Shown one piece after another: positions 12,014 through 25,300 of a stretch of 64,000 bases of DNA. Where the stretch lies: contig NC_060026.1 of NCBI RefSeq assembly GCF_021134715.1, positions 13,383,001 through 13,447,000 on the forward strand, given 5' to 3'. The notes below the pieces were generated by a model. That model was not told where the DNA came from and made no database searches. It saw only the letters and a program-made list of their open reading frames with translations. The DNA is from Daphnia pulex (taxonomy: Eukaryota; Arthropoda; Branchiopoda; Diplostraca; Daphniidae). Position 1 is the stretch's first letter. Each line of letters begins with the position of its first letter. The position numbers and the translations under genes were made by a program.

Positions 12014-12745
12014 ATGGCGGCACAAATTTCAAACATTTATCAGTTCAAAATAACCCTGAAAAGAAGTAAGCCCCCAATATGGCGACGCATCCTAGTCCCA
12101 GAAGATTACACATTTTGGAATTTGCATGTGGCAATTCAGCAAGCGATGGGATGGTCTTCTGCTGAAGGAAATTACCATTTACATCAATTTGAAATAATCA
12201 ATCCTGAGACATCGCAGAAAGATTTGATTGGTGTTGAGGATAAATTCAGTGGTTATGGAGATGAATTAATCAATGAAAAGAAAGTTAAAATAGCCAAGTA
12301 CTATTCCCTATCCAACAAGAAAGCAAATTATGAGTATGATTTCGGTGATGGTTGGGAGCATGAAGTCTTGTTGGAAAACATTCTACCGGCAGTTGCCAAT
12401 ACTCAGTATCCAAAATGTATTGCTGGTAAAAGAGCTTGTCCACCTGAAGATTGTGGTGGTGTTGGAGGCTATGAAGACCTTCTAGAAATTATTGCCAATC
12501 CTACCCATGAAGAGCACAAGGAGCGCATGGAATGGTTGGAGGGGATGGGTTATGCCCACAATAATCAATTTAAGCCTGAAGAATTTGATCCTAAGTAAGT
12601 ATTGATTTACTTTCTATCAAATTAGATCTGTATTTATTGGTCATTAATTATCTTCCCTTACAACATTCTTTATTTTAGATCAGTTTCGTTTGAATCCCTT
12701 GGTTTATTCGGCGTGTTAGATGGTGAGGATGACGACAGCGAATAA
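12014..12745 (+). CDS. Plasmid pRiA4b ORF-3-like family protein
   Basis: Two coding exons, 12014-12594 and 12679-12745, joined in phase 2, give 215 residues. The family hallmarks are all present: PPIWRRILVPED near the N-terminus, AIQQAMGW, YHLHQFEI, YEYDFGDGWEHEV, and KCIAGKRACPPEDCGGVGGY, followed by HEEHKERMEWL. It fills nearly the whole protein, so this is a single-domain protein of normal family length. Its biochemical role is unknown. The family is mainly bacterial and archaeal, with scattered eukaryotic members; the intron, the likely untranslated introns at both ends and host-like base composition show that it is a settled nuclear gene and not contamination. Its terminal exon adds an acidic tail (DGEDDDSE). 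It lies alone on the plus strand between two members of the SPOC family. Confidence 0.88.
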
Positions 12746-14086
12746 TAAACGTAAGTTTTAACCCAAATTTTTGAAATAGGAAAATATTTACATTTATTTG
12801 TTTTTCTCTTTTAGATGATTTAAACTTATAAGGCTATTACTATTAGGTAGTGCCTTTAACACAAAAAAACGAAAAAGAACAAACCTTTATAATCGAAGAT
12901 GCAGATGCACATCGACGTGTTCGTCAGTTTTTCAACTTCTAAATGTTGTAATGGTCAAGCAGACAAATCTTGGAAGTTTATTTTTCATTATTATTTGATT
13001 TTTTTATTGTCTGCCCTTCGACAAACACAGGCAGCGTTTGACTTTATGTTTGGCATGTATGTGTTTGATTTGTTAGTTTTCATTGTCAGCTCGCCTTTTA
13101 GGAAATGGAAAATGTTACGCCCTTGCTGCAACTTAGAAATGATCTGGAAATTTATGGTTTAATAAAACTCAGTTTCTTAATAATGTGGAAAATATATTAT
13201 TACTGAGTTAAAATTATATTCGTTAGTTAAACTAAACCATACACTGATTATCATTTTAGACCTCTAATTGTACCTGCTTGTTCCAGAGACTCATAGTTGG
13301 TAGACTACCAATTTGAATTACTACCATTTGCCTTTGTTATTTATAATAAGCTGTTGTGATAAACTGGTAACCTACAGAACAAATGATAAACTTTGTGTTG
13401 AAACAAAAAAATCTGATGGAACAAATTGCTCGCTATAAAATCTGCCGTGTATCTAATAATTCCGCAAGTTAGTTTCTAAAAATTTCTTTCGCGTTGCATG
13501 TTGGAAACTCAATTCATTTTTTTTAAAAATTCTATTTTTCTTTTTCCCTTCATAAAACACAAGTCATAAAACCTTCACCTTTGCAAGAAGAAAGTACAAC
13601 AAAAAATTGAAAGATTTAACTCAGACAAATTTAACTCAACCAAGCCACCGAGCGAAAACGACGAACATTACTCATTACCAGAGTAATTTACCGTAAGTAA
13701 AAAAAAAATAAGGATAAATGGTAGCCTCGATGAGTGACTAATATACCAAAACTGAGAACTTGGGAAATGCAAAATAAAAAAAAACGGTACAATTTAACGT
13801 CTCATGGAGTCACTTATGGGAGAAAGGAAGAAAACAGCAATGAAACTCATGGTTCCAAAACTAGATGACATGAGGGAATCTAAATTTCACATCAAACATG
13901 AATTAAACTAAGACTTTGCAATTGTTTTTACCGAGTCTAGGATGACAATTTCTCTTCCAAATAGTTTGATAGATTATTCTGACAATCCCCTAACAGTCGC
14001 TTAATCGAATGAATTAAAAATCGCAACTAGTTAGTTACCTCTTAATTCATTGCAGGGGATATGCGGAGAGCGTTGTTATGGTGTGT
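12746..14086. other. 3' flank of the pRiA4b-like gene and intergenic AT-rich DNA
   Basis: A possible 3' untranslated intron starts at aaacgtaagt just after the stop (12750 on) and ends before ttttagatga near 12814. A polyadenylation signal AATAAA lies in gtttaataaaactc near 13160. From about 13200 to 14086 I see AT-rich sequence without a supported gene; it should hold the 3' untranslated region of gene C. Confidence 0.5.
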
Positions 14087-17000
14087 TTATTGCTGAGGAC
14101 CCTGGATGTTTTCCGACATCCCAGTTTTCTTTTTATCAACCGCTAGCCAGGCTGGAAGTGCTGAATTTAATTCTTCCATCAACTCGTTTTGTTTTTTCAG
14201 CAAATCCTCATCGATAGCTGCAACGAAGTATACATTAATTTCGATTAAAAAAAAAACAACAGTAGATCAAATGAAGGCACTGGATTAACCTGGTATGTGG
14301 GTTACAGGTTCCATAGGTAGGCCGGGACTATAGAGTGCTAAGTCAGCAGATTGGGGTCCGGTTTGGATATTTTTAGCAATCCTGTCACTAGTGCTTGAAC
14401 TGGGCCACGAAGTGCATATGTAGATAGGATTGGCTGAACTGCTACTCACTGAGGTGGGTGGCAAACATTTGACTGGCAAAGCAGTCACTTTGGAAGGGAC
14501 GGTCTCTGCACTACTATCAATTGCTGCTTTGACCAGTTTGGTAGGGATGATTTCAGCATCAGTATCCACATCGCCAAACTTTCGCTTTCTCAAACAAGTG
14601 TTTTCTTCTTTGGTCTGAACTGTTTTGAGAATTTCCTATAAAAACCAAGAAACGTTTTTACAAGCATTGAGCAATTGAACTTTTGAAGCAATTACCTGCA
14701 AACCACCGATATCGAGGTTTTTCAGTACGTCTGCCATAATGGCATGTGGAGGTGTTACTCTCATGTCAACGTCCAACGCAGAGAAAAACTTGGAGGTGGG
14801 AATGTTGATCAGACTAGGTGGGTTACTTTCACGGATGGCAGTACTGTTTCTTACTGATGAGCTCGGCGTTTCCGCAGGTACAATTTCGATGGATGCGTCA
14901 GTCGTTTCAGTAGGCAAAACAGCGCCATCAACACCAGTCTTTCCGTTCATTCTAGATCTTACCACAATACCCACCAATAAACTAGACTTGCGATTCTTAT
15001 CCAATACTGCAACGCAATCAATTAAATCCAATTAAGTTTCATTAAGGAAAAAAATTCATATGTACTTACATTTCGTAGCCGAAGTTAAAGAGGCTAAAAC
15101 GGAGGGAAGAGCGCTTCCTTCGGGCAATGTAATTAGGTAAAAATCCCTTATGTGCTTGGAAACCGGTCCCACGACGGCAAATCTGTCTCGTTGCTGCAGT
15201 TGACTGAGAAAAGATGCGTAGTTTTTCTGGTCAGAATCGCAAGCCGGAATGAATTTGAGAATAATGACATCGTGGGTTGCAGCCCATCTTATTTGGTTGA
15301 TGTAATCCCAAACTCTTTCCGGTCGGATACGACCCACCACAAAAAGTGATGGCGGCATAGAGACGTCAAAGAGATCAGTAGAACTTCGTATCTAAATAAA
15401 TTTTGCAGGATTAATAGTATTTCATGGAATATTACACACATTCTCAAACTTACGTTCAACGCTTGGACGTTAACTTGTCCCAATTCTCCGCCGTCGATGG
15501 GGCCTTTCCAGGCAACCGGGCACACTTCTACAGTGGATGGCAGAGGGTTGAGAGTTCTGAAATAACACGGATATTTTTTATTTTTACAATTATCATGTTG
15601 TAAAGAAAAATGTAGTCTAATGCGAACATTTACTTAATTATTGTTTCCCTTGAAACCCAAAAGGAACAAATTTTCAATATAAATACGATCCAACAGATAA
15701 TAAAGCCTCTTTGAAGTGAAAATAAGAAAATAAAGTGGTTTTGACCTTGAGAGTTTGGGAAAACAAATGGAGGCTGCAGCTAGTTGAACATCGTTACTCT
15801 TCTTTCTCATGTCTGGCAAGACAGAATTAGCAGGGCAATGAATGGAATTTTCTCTAAAATTCAAACCCATCTCTCCCACTTTTCGGATTCCCGTTACCTA
15901 AGTCATTCAAATATTTTAAGTGGAAAATCATGGAAATAAATAAGCATGACATATTACTGATAGTTACCTGTACATCCGATTTGTTAAGTTCCATCTCACA
16001 AAACTGTCCCATAAATTGTAGTGAATCGTGCTTCCTCGAACTTTCAATTTCTTTAAGATTCCATCTCTTTTCCACATCGATTACATGTTTAGGTGCAGGA
16101 ACGTTTTCATTCACATTTGGTTGTATGTCGCACTTGTCCAATCCACCTCGCGTTACACCGCTAGTACCCGAAGTAGAAGGTAGATCAAGAAAACTGGGAA
16201 AAGGTGACCAAGCATCACCACTAGCTCTCCAATTGTCACTCGGTTTTGGTTCGGTGGAACGCAGAGTCTTTTGTCCTTGTTTCCAACTGTAAACAGTTCC
16301 CGATACCTTCCTTCTACTGGAGACATCGTATCTTGAGGGTTCTTTACAAGGCCTAGCATTTTCAACACTCCAATCTTCATTTGTTGCCAAATTTATGCCA
16401 ACTGAAGGAGCGCTGCTAAGAGAAATATGGTTTTTCTCAACACTCCTTCCACCGACTGGGTCATTGGGACATTTGAAAAACGTGTGTCCTCTTTGATTGC
16501 ACTGCAACATTTGCATTAAAGAAAAAAAAAATGGTTACTAAAAAGTTAGCTATAAATATTAATAATTTGCGTTTTACCTTACGGCAAATCCGAGGATCTG
16601 CATTAACAGTTTTCTTTTTTCTGTCACATACTGGAAGTGCGTTAGCCCCCGAAACAGGAGGGTTTCTTTTACTGCTAGAGCTCGCCCGACGGCCAGATTT
16701 TTTACCGTCCACATTCGTTCTTCCTTTGACTCTTCCAGCGTCGGCTTCAGGTGCCAGATCTTCATTTCCTCGAGATTTTTTCATTTTTGGAATTGTCCAG
16801 GAGCACCAACTAGCTGGTGGTGCAATGCTCAAACTTGCGGTTGTCACTTGACTGGATCCATCCGAACTCGACTGGCAACCTAACCTTATCGCTCTTCTCT
16901 TGGTTGTTGCATTTTTTTCACTTGACGTACAAGCATCGACAAACGCTATCAAATCATCAGGCGGTGGTGACGGAGCAACAGGCAACTGTTCTCCTGCTTT

Positions 17001-20000
17001 TCTGAAATCTGCAGCCAAATTATCAATCCTTTCACTCCAGTCATCGTCGTTGGATGTTTTGGAGCTTGTTGTTGACATTGGCGCTGTGCTTGTGGTCGAA
17101 ATCACAGAAGTACAAGAATGCGAAGCTGCATTCCAGTCAACAGTTTGGCTATTCACCGGAGTTGGAGCAATATAAGCAGTTTGTGATGCATTTAAGGTAG
17201 ACGACCAATTACCGGTAGAAGTGCCCAATTCAGAGGAACCTGACATCATTAAAACAAAATACCATCAGAAAAGTATCGAACGATAAAAATAAAAAAATAA
17301 AATACCTCGGAAATCAGCAAGGGTGTCTTCAACAACTTCTTGTGATGAGTTGTACAGGCCATGGTGCAAATCTTGGCGCAACTGAACCAATTTCTTCAAT
17401 TCGGATATTCTTGCTTCAATAACTTTAGTAAACAAACTTGGATGACCAAGATTTTTAACTATTTCGCAAAACGCATATTTTCCTTTTCCGCCCGGAAACG
17501 CTCGAACGCTAAATCCATTTTCTGGTCCACTTCTTTCTAGACCTTCACCAAACAGACGGGCTTCTGAAAAGTCATGGAAATTTGCATATGTCATACATTC
17601 TTGAGACGAACGAAGAAACATCTCCACTCGAGGATGGTCAGATAACACAGCATGAGGTTGTCTCCAGGTGAAGGGTAGCTCCTTTTGGGGATTCGAATAT
17701 TGTATCCAGTGGTCAAGGATGCGACGAAAAGCGTTTAAAGCAAAAGGGGTATTCAAGCAGACTTCTCGAAGATCTTCATTGTTGACTACAGCCTTCAAGA
17801 AGAGATTTCCTTCTTCTGACGGAAAGGATTGGCAAAGCTGAAGTTCAAAACATTCCCAGCAGGCAAAGTCATTCAGCCAGAAAAGGCACTTTAAAATCTT
17901 CTTTGCGTTTTCTTCTGTAGATTTCACGAACGACACAAAATCTTGCTTAAAGAAGATCCGATATGCAATAAAATACCATTCAGCGTAGGCAGGAACATTT
18001 GTAATGTTAGGGTCCTTTTTTTCGGACAACTGGAAGTCTAACAAAAGTTCCATCAACTGAGGAGTCGTTATCTTCGTCAAAAATTGTGTAAAAATGTGAG
18101 TAGCGATACTTGGGCCGTCAGGGGGTTGATTCTTTTCCACCAAAAAAAGAAGCCGGACACAGTCACTTAGGATTGACGAGTTCTGGGAAAAGTCGTTGCA
18201 CATTATGACAACATCAACACAAGATTTCAAAACTAGTAACTTTGAACCAGAATCCAATTTTATCCAAACTTCAGGCGATGAAACAAGCATTTCAAAAAGC
18301 TTGTATTTTTGTTGATAGCTCCAAGTTCCAAGTTTTTCCAAAGTGAATACTTGCTCAAGAATGAATTGCAGTGGAGTATCGTCACCTGCTTGGATAAACC
18401 AATTCACCAACTCCAGGACAGTTTCTCGGCGAGGCATAACAGTCACGTTATCTTTCATCCGCAAAAAGAATAATCGGCAGGTACGAAGAGTGCCAAAACT
18501 GAGAAGATGTTTGTTCAAGTATCCAGAATGTTCTTTGAGCACGTCGATCAAGAGTTGCATCAATTGTTGAGCACATAGCTTTGCTAGAATTAACGAAGTC
18601 TTCCATTCAGCGCGAACACGAATGGGCAAGCAATGCGAATCTTCATCATCGTAGTGTTGTTGAATTTCCATTAAAAACCAAATACATGGTGACAAACCAC
18701 AAGGCCAAAGATTGTTTCGAAACACGGCTTCTTGGTCAGCGACATTCTTGATTTTATCCGGAGGAGTAACCTGCTCTGCATTGCCATCATCTTCAAAAGC
18801 TGAAAGTTGATGTGTTAACAAGGTTAAATGGTGATCGACTAGTGAAGCCATCGTAGACCTTCCTTCTTCTGATGAGGTTGCCAATTCCCATATGGCTGGA
18901 GAAGAAACTATTTTCTCAACTAAGTTTTGATTTCTCACATGGATTCCCTCTGGAACTTTATCGGGCACTTGACACATTTTCAAAATCAAACTTTGAAGAA
19001 ATTCAGTATTTCCCAGCCGAATAAAACAACTCACTAAATCGACGATGATGGTTTTGACGGGGGGTGCGTAAATGTTGCAGTCAGCAGACAAAATCTTAAG
19101 ACACAAGGCGTTAAACAAGTCTTGGCAGGATTGGTTGTTCTTCAATGGAGATCTGAACTGGGCTTCAAAATACAGCAACAAGCGACACTGCTGGGATGAC
19201 CGAATTTTAGCAAAGAAGAAAATGAAGGACGCTGTTCTTTTTCGACTAGAGGTTTCAGGATTCAGCTCCAAGTCAACGATCATGTCAAGGTAAGCTTCCA
19301 CATCAAACTCCTTCGACCTTGAAGCACAAGTCTGGTCAAGTTCGGCGAAAAAGGACGAAACACAATTTCCAACCATGGTTGCTCCTTCCATGAAGCTACT
19401 CCTGAGCAAACATTTTGCCAATTTCAAAATGGGGAGCAACTGCTTTGAAATTCGATCACGAGTGAGAAGTGGTTCAATCAACTCAGCGACGCTCATCCTA
19501 CCTGATAAACAATGCAACAATGGAAGAATATTTTATTTTCTAACTTTTAAGTTAAAATCAAGCAAAAGCTTACCAGTAACTTCATTCAAGAAATCCGAAA
19601 TGGCCTGAGCGACTTCTTCGTTTTGAATTCCTTCAAAATTTTCGGTATCGAATTTTCCACGAGATTCAAAATTAGAACCAAGTAGCTTCAATAGATCGAG
19701 ACCCTCTTCGTGAGCTGACATGGCAATACAGAGACGGAGCACTCTCAGAGTCAATTCGCCTTTCTCTAAACCCGATGTAGTCCAAGCACGTTGAGGTTCA
19801 GCGTAGCAAAACGAAATTAGCTGCCGTAAATGATTTATGGCACTTTGCCGAGCATCTTCCTGCCATTTGGGCAACGAAACTGATTTCTCCATCGAGGAAA
19901 GAAGCGATTCAAGGCCATAACGACAGTATATCTGGGCTGCTTGATATTTTGGCCAAATCACCATTACACCGTTATCCAAATGTTTCTTGGCGAGTTCAAT

Positions 20001-21381
20001 TTTGTCTCGACAATTTTTTTCTTGGTCGGATGCAATGTCTTCAATAAAATGCTTGCGCCACTTCAATTCGATGCTCACGTTTCTCGTCACATTATCAGAA
20101 CCAATCAAATGTGAAATTTCTATACCTTCGTTGTTTTCTTCTAACGTCAAATTCGCTACTGGTTCGCAGCATGTTGCCATCGCAATGTGCACGTCGAGGA
20201 AAACGCAGCTTTGAAGAAGGTCTGCCATTTTTCGATCTTTGCCTCGAAGGAATTCGAATCCGAAGTTTTCCACGTCGTACTTTTCTTGCAGAATGAAGAA
20301 CAAGATGTTTTCTTTAAAATTCTTTTCCGAAAGACAGTCAGATTCCTTATTGAAGCTTTCACTAAACGGCCCTTCCAAAGAAACGTTCATATCCGGCGGT
20401 TGAGAGACTTCTTGCCCGAACTGCCGAACTGGGTTGTGCTTAAGAAATTTGAAATCCCCTTCAGATTTGTCAAAGGTGTTTTCCATTTTTATCTTCGTGC
20501 ATATTACATCAGTTCTGACCTTTTCCTCTTGAAAATCCATTCGTTGCATCCAAGGCTTCAGTGCTTCTTTAGCTTGTTTTAAAGATGTAAGAAAAACTGG
20601 CAGTTCCTGTGGGATTTCAATCTTGACATTTGCCCAAATGAGATCAAAGACAAGGTTAAGCTGGTATCCTTGAGTGATGGGTTTTGTAAAATATTCACAG
20701 CAGTTGTAAAAGGCAGAGAGGTAAAAATTTTTGTCACTCCTTGGATGATTTTCAAATATTTTCGGTCTTCCTTTATATTCTACATTTAAATTGCCGCCTA
20801 GATGGCCCCCTTCAACGGGTAATTGAAGGATCACTGTACCGATTTTACCGTCAACCATGCAGTCAGAATTTGATGGCATGAATCCACCATTACCGAATAA
20901 TATAAGCTTTTGAAGCTTTGCTTGAACATTCGTCAATTCGGTAGGTAGTCGTAAATAACGGAAAGCCAATGATGAAAGATCAAAGCCTTCAAAGGTTGTA
21001 GAAGAAATCTTTGAGCCACTTAACTCCCATTTCTGTGAAACATCAAAAGGTAGGTCATTTTTACCAAATGCTGGTACTGACAGTTTGGTTGAAATGACTT
21101 TTAAATTCCCGATTTTCTGGAATATAATCATAGATATAGATTAACAAGTTTGAAAATTAGACAGAAACAACATTATTTAGCACATTTACCTGTAATGATA
21201 CAGGTATTTCAATGTTGTCACACCCTTTTATAACTAATTCATTCAGATGGACTTCTTCGGCTAGAATTGTCTCCTTCCATGCAAAGTCAACTAGCAATCC
21301 CTGATTTTCCAGTTTTAACGCTTTAGACAACAGTTTTCTGTTGACCATTCTTCCATCTTCGTTAAGCCTAACTTCATGCAT
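14087..21381 (-). CDS. Family member C: oxygenase-like, helical, CCHC and SPOC domain protein
   Basis: Eleven coding exons on the minus strand: 21190-21381, 19574-21116, 17306-19501, 16578-17239, 15968-16501, 15746-15897, 15454-15556, 15070-15391, 14696-15006, 14290-14635, 14087-14217. All phases agree; 2163 residues. Order: N-terminal 64 residues; oxygenase-like region (LQLPVEGGHLGG, AFYNCCEYFTKP) to about 578; a long alpha-helical exon of 732 residues starting MSVAELIEPLL, which A and B only share at its beginning; Trp/Ser-rich linker; one CX2CX4HX4C knuckle at 1529-1542 (CRKCNQRGHTFFKC) split by an intron; SPOC at about 1770-1925 (VAWKGPI, VVGRIRPERVWDYI, RFAVVGP, RDFYLITL, SLLVGIVV); a Ser/Thr-rich tail. 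Iron ligands of the oxygenase fold are missing. SPOC domains in PHF3, DIDO1 and Spen link transcription and RNA processing, so a nuclear role is inferred. Confidence 0.83.
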
Positions 21382-22302
21382 TTTGTATCTTCAGATCGTT
21401 GAATATAGGATTTTCACCACATACTTGAAAGTGGCATATTATCAAGTATGTATAACCTAAACAAATAAGAAAAAATTTAGTTGTCAGATGGAAATATTCA
21501 TTATGTTAGTCATTATAGTGATATGCAACTAGAAATTTTTCACGAGCAATATGTACCCATTAGTGCTTAAAGCATTACAACTGAAAATTGAGCTTACATT
21601 TTCATTTGACCTACATACTACTGTTTAATTTTATGGACTGCAACTTCGTAATGGGCCAATCAACAATTCAAGTATTCAACATTTATTATTGAAGTTATAA
21701 AATATTTTTTCCAAATGTTACATTTCAATGCATGTTGGTGTTCAATGTCACTCTGTGTAGGCTGATTGATGATGGACTATGTATATTGAATATAGTTACT
21801 TTTTAGTTGTTTTCGTTCTTATTTACGGTTTAAAATTTGTTAAAATAGAGCTCCCGAGTCTCGATTTCAAGTTGCAACCGTCCAAAATTTGGTAGTCTAC
21901 TCTCTAGCCCTCTAGCCCTACCATAGACAGGGGGAGGAGCTTAGTGCAAAAGGCAAAATTCTTAACAGCCAATTGCAGGGCTGGTCGCCTGTTCTCGGTG
22001 CCCTCTGTGAACCAAAATACTAAATTCTCTTGTAAAATAATTGGTCTGTGAAATAGTATATATACTGCTACCAATGCGCCGAGGTTCTTTGGAGAGGTTC
22101 CCGAAGGGCTTTTTTTTGTAAAATGTGGTTTTGTAGTAAAGGTGTAAAGAAAGAAAAAAACGGCGCATCAAACTCACATTTACAATATTTAGAAGCGTGC
22201 AATGGTGAGCTTTGATGAAGCGCTGGAACTTTTAACCTGCGAGACAACAAGTTAGGTCATAAGCAATACTCGAGGTGTTGTTTAATAAATGCAAATGCAT
22301 AC
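21382..22302. other. Intergenic, 5' flank of gene C
   Basis: AT-rich DNA separating C from the TBCD pseudogene. Minus-strand open frames at 21962-22250 lie where the missing 3' exons of TBCD would be expected but show no TBCD similarity. No repeat or promoter could be assigned. Confidence 0.5.
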
Positions 22303-25300
22303 CAAACTCTCCGTGAGACTGCCGATGCTGGAAACAAGTCCGGTGATGACGGCTTTGCGGTAAGTGTCGAGTCGCATCACCTTCATCCACAAATCGAAAC
22401 ATTCCTTCTCAGTCGAAATGTCCAGCGGAGGCAGTGGAATGATGGAACGCAATTCTTCCAACTGCTCAATGTGAGGAATGGTGGGATCACTAAAACAAAC
22501 ATCAATTCGTTATAGGTATTAAAGTTAAGAATTAAGTTGTTTTCTGTAAGTACCAGTAGACGAGAGAAGAAAAGACGTTGGGGGCCAACAACCGGTTACG
22601 ACGGATTTGTTCCGTCGATTGTTTAGCCACCGCATGCAATACGGAGCGGATCAGGTCAGCTTCAAGTAGTTCTGGTTGCGAGGTGTTGGTCAATACCTAA
22701 ATAACCTGCAGAAATATTCAAATGTTTTCTTTCGATTTATTTTATTTGAAATAAAATAATTCTAAACGGAACCTGAATAGAAGACATTGCCGATTCACGG
22801 ACGATAGCTCCAATATCTCCACGGCTATCCACCGTGTAATCTTCAAAGCCATCGATGAATGTGCGGAATATTACGGCCAGTGTCACTTGATCAACCCCAC
22901 CTGTGAAATAATAAATAAAATTGAGACTAATCTCAAAATAAATGAAAATGAGGCCGTCTGTCATTTTACCTGGGCTGGATGGGGCGATCCCAACGGTTGT
23001 GCAGACGAGCGAAAGAGCTGTCAGAGCATTTTTTCGAGATTCGGCCCATTGGAGAGTCTTGTCGGTGATGAGAGCGCAGGTGCACAACTGTTGGATGACT
23101 TTCGGCAAGGAAACGGTGAGGAGGAAGCGAGGCATTGAGCCCAGGGCTAGTGCGTTTCCTAATCTCGCCTGTTGGTTGTTGCTCGTCACCTCGGGTAGGA
23201 AATGGTTCAACAAGGCAGTGAGTTTCTCCACTGGCTGATGCCGGAAGTATTCGCCAATCAAAGCGGTGACGGCGCTGATGGCCGATTGCTGGACATTTGA
23301 ATCGGCTGAAGCGAGACACTCTCGTAACGCCTTCAACCAACGGTCGACTACAGCGTCCAGCAACGGGAAACCCCCCGAACTAAGATCTTGGATGAAATGG
23401 CAAACGGCTATGCGCATTGGATCGCCGCCGAAACTCCGCCAGAAACGCTCCTCCAGGATGTCGATACAAGTTTGGGTAATGGATTCCATCGCGGCATCAC
23501 CTAAAGGATCGTGAAAACATTGTAAAAATAATTCAGTAAGAAATGATCAGCGGTAACTGACCAAGTTCATCTGGCAGACGACGTTGATGGTCTTTTGCCA
23601 CTTGACAAAGAGCGCTGATGACTTTGCCACTGGCCAAAATGCTTCCGTGCCGTAAATAAAGTTCAGGATTTGTGCAGCGAGGAAGGATCTGAGTAGAAAG
23701 AATCAGTTTCATACTCTCCGGATCGAGGAACGTCATTTGATGCAAGGCCTGAACAAAAATTCTGATTAACAACTGAAGTTAAATGAGCAAAGTTCAATTG
23801 CACCACCATGCCATACCTGAGATGTTAGCTGTCGAATAACCGTGTCCCAATGGATGACTTTACGATCCACTAAATGCTGGATGAGATGCGGCCGGTACTC
23901 TTCGTATTGCGCCACGAAAAGACTGGAGAGAAAAGATAATTGTTATCAGAATGAAATGAATTTGAAACAGAATGAAACTCACCTGAGTTGGAGATAGGCA
24001 TTTTTACGTAAGCGAACTAATCGCAGGTGGTCAGAATGTCGATGCCGTGAGGAAAAGTGCCCTATCGACCGACGTGTTCCTGGAAGGCAGAAGCGGCAGC
24101 CCGTCAGCAGTTGACCTCACGATCGAACACGGTGGTGATGACTATGGCTTTAGCCAACTGATGGACGAATGGCTGGAGCAGAGACGGGTCTTAGGATCGG
24201 GCAAGAGCCCAGCAGAGGTGACAAGCGGCATCACGTACAGCCGAGCCAACGGAAAAGTTACCGCGTAACTCATCGTACAGCATGGCCTGCTCCATAAAAG
24301 GCAAGACAGAAGACAATCGCTGGGGCAACAGCAATCCATGACGGGCTAAAAATGAAGAATAGGGAGACAATTTGTTTTTTAACAATCAGATATAAGCTTG
24401 AACATTCAAGACAATTTTAACCTAATTCGGCCAAAGCCAAACATCTTCCGTGCCAGGCCATATCCGACTCCCAGAGTGAAAAAAGTTCCATGATCGATTC
24501 AATTACCTGATTAATAATTAATTCGTTGTAATAATAATAATATTGTTCAGTGTTTTCTATAGAGATACATGAATTACTGAATGTAAGCCACACAACAACA
24601 ATGAATAAGGCTGATTATTATTACGTCTTCATATTAATATTAAGCTAACCTGGTCGGCAAAGTTCTTTGATAAGCGACTGGTCAGCCGCCCAATGCCTTT
24701 TGCTGCAGAGTACCTGTAAAAAATAAGATTTTCATGACAAAGGAATGCTTTAAAAAATGAAAGCGATTTAAATTCAGTACTGGACTTCACGGTTCTTGTC
24801 TCGGAGGGCTTGCAGGATCTCGTCAAGTACTTCTTCGATTTCTTCCGGCACGTCGTAATCGTGGTCATCTTCATCATTCACCGAAATAGCTGCTTTAGTC
24901 TCAACGGGTTGGCTCTGCTAATGGCAGCTAATGATCTGCTGCCCCGCTGGTATCTCCAAGAGGCAACTCGAGGTTTCAAGAATATCAAACCTGCCATTCA
25001 GAAATACATGAAACGTTTTAATTACTTCCAGCTAAATGAATCGAAAAAGAGGCTCACCTATTCGCTGCGTCAGCTTCACCAACGGTTTCTTAACTGTATA
25101 AGCAATTCTGACGGTTGGAATTTAATCGTCAGGATGGTACACAGCACAGCATGTGCATGCTCCATCATTTGTTCTCTTTGCCCATGTTTGAATACGCCGG
25201 CCAACGTTGAAAGAACTCCTTTTTTGAACTGAGTACTATCTTTGGTAAGAGCCTGTTGGAAATAAAAACAGTAAGCTTGACAGTTATTTTCAAGTTGAAA

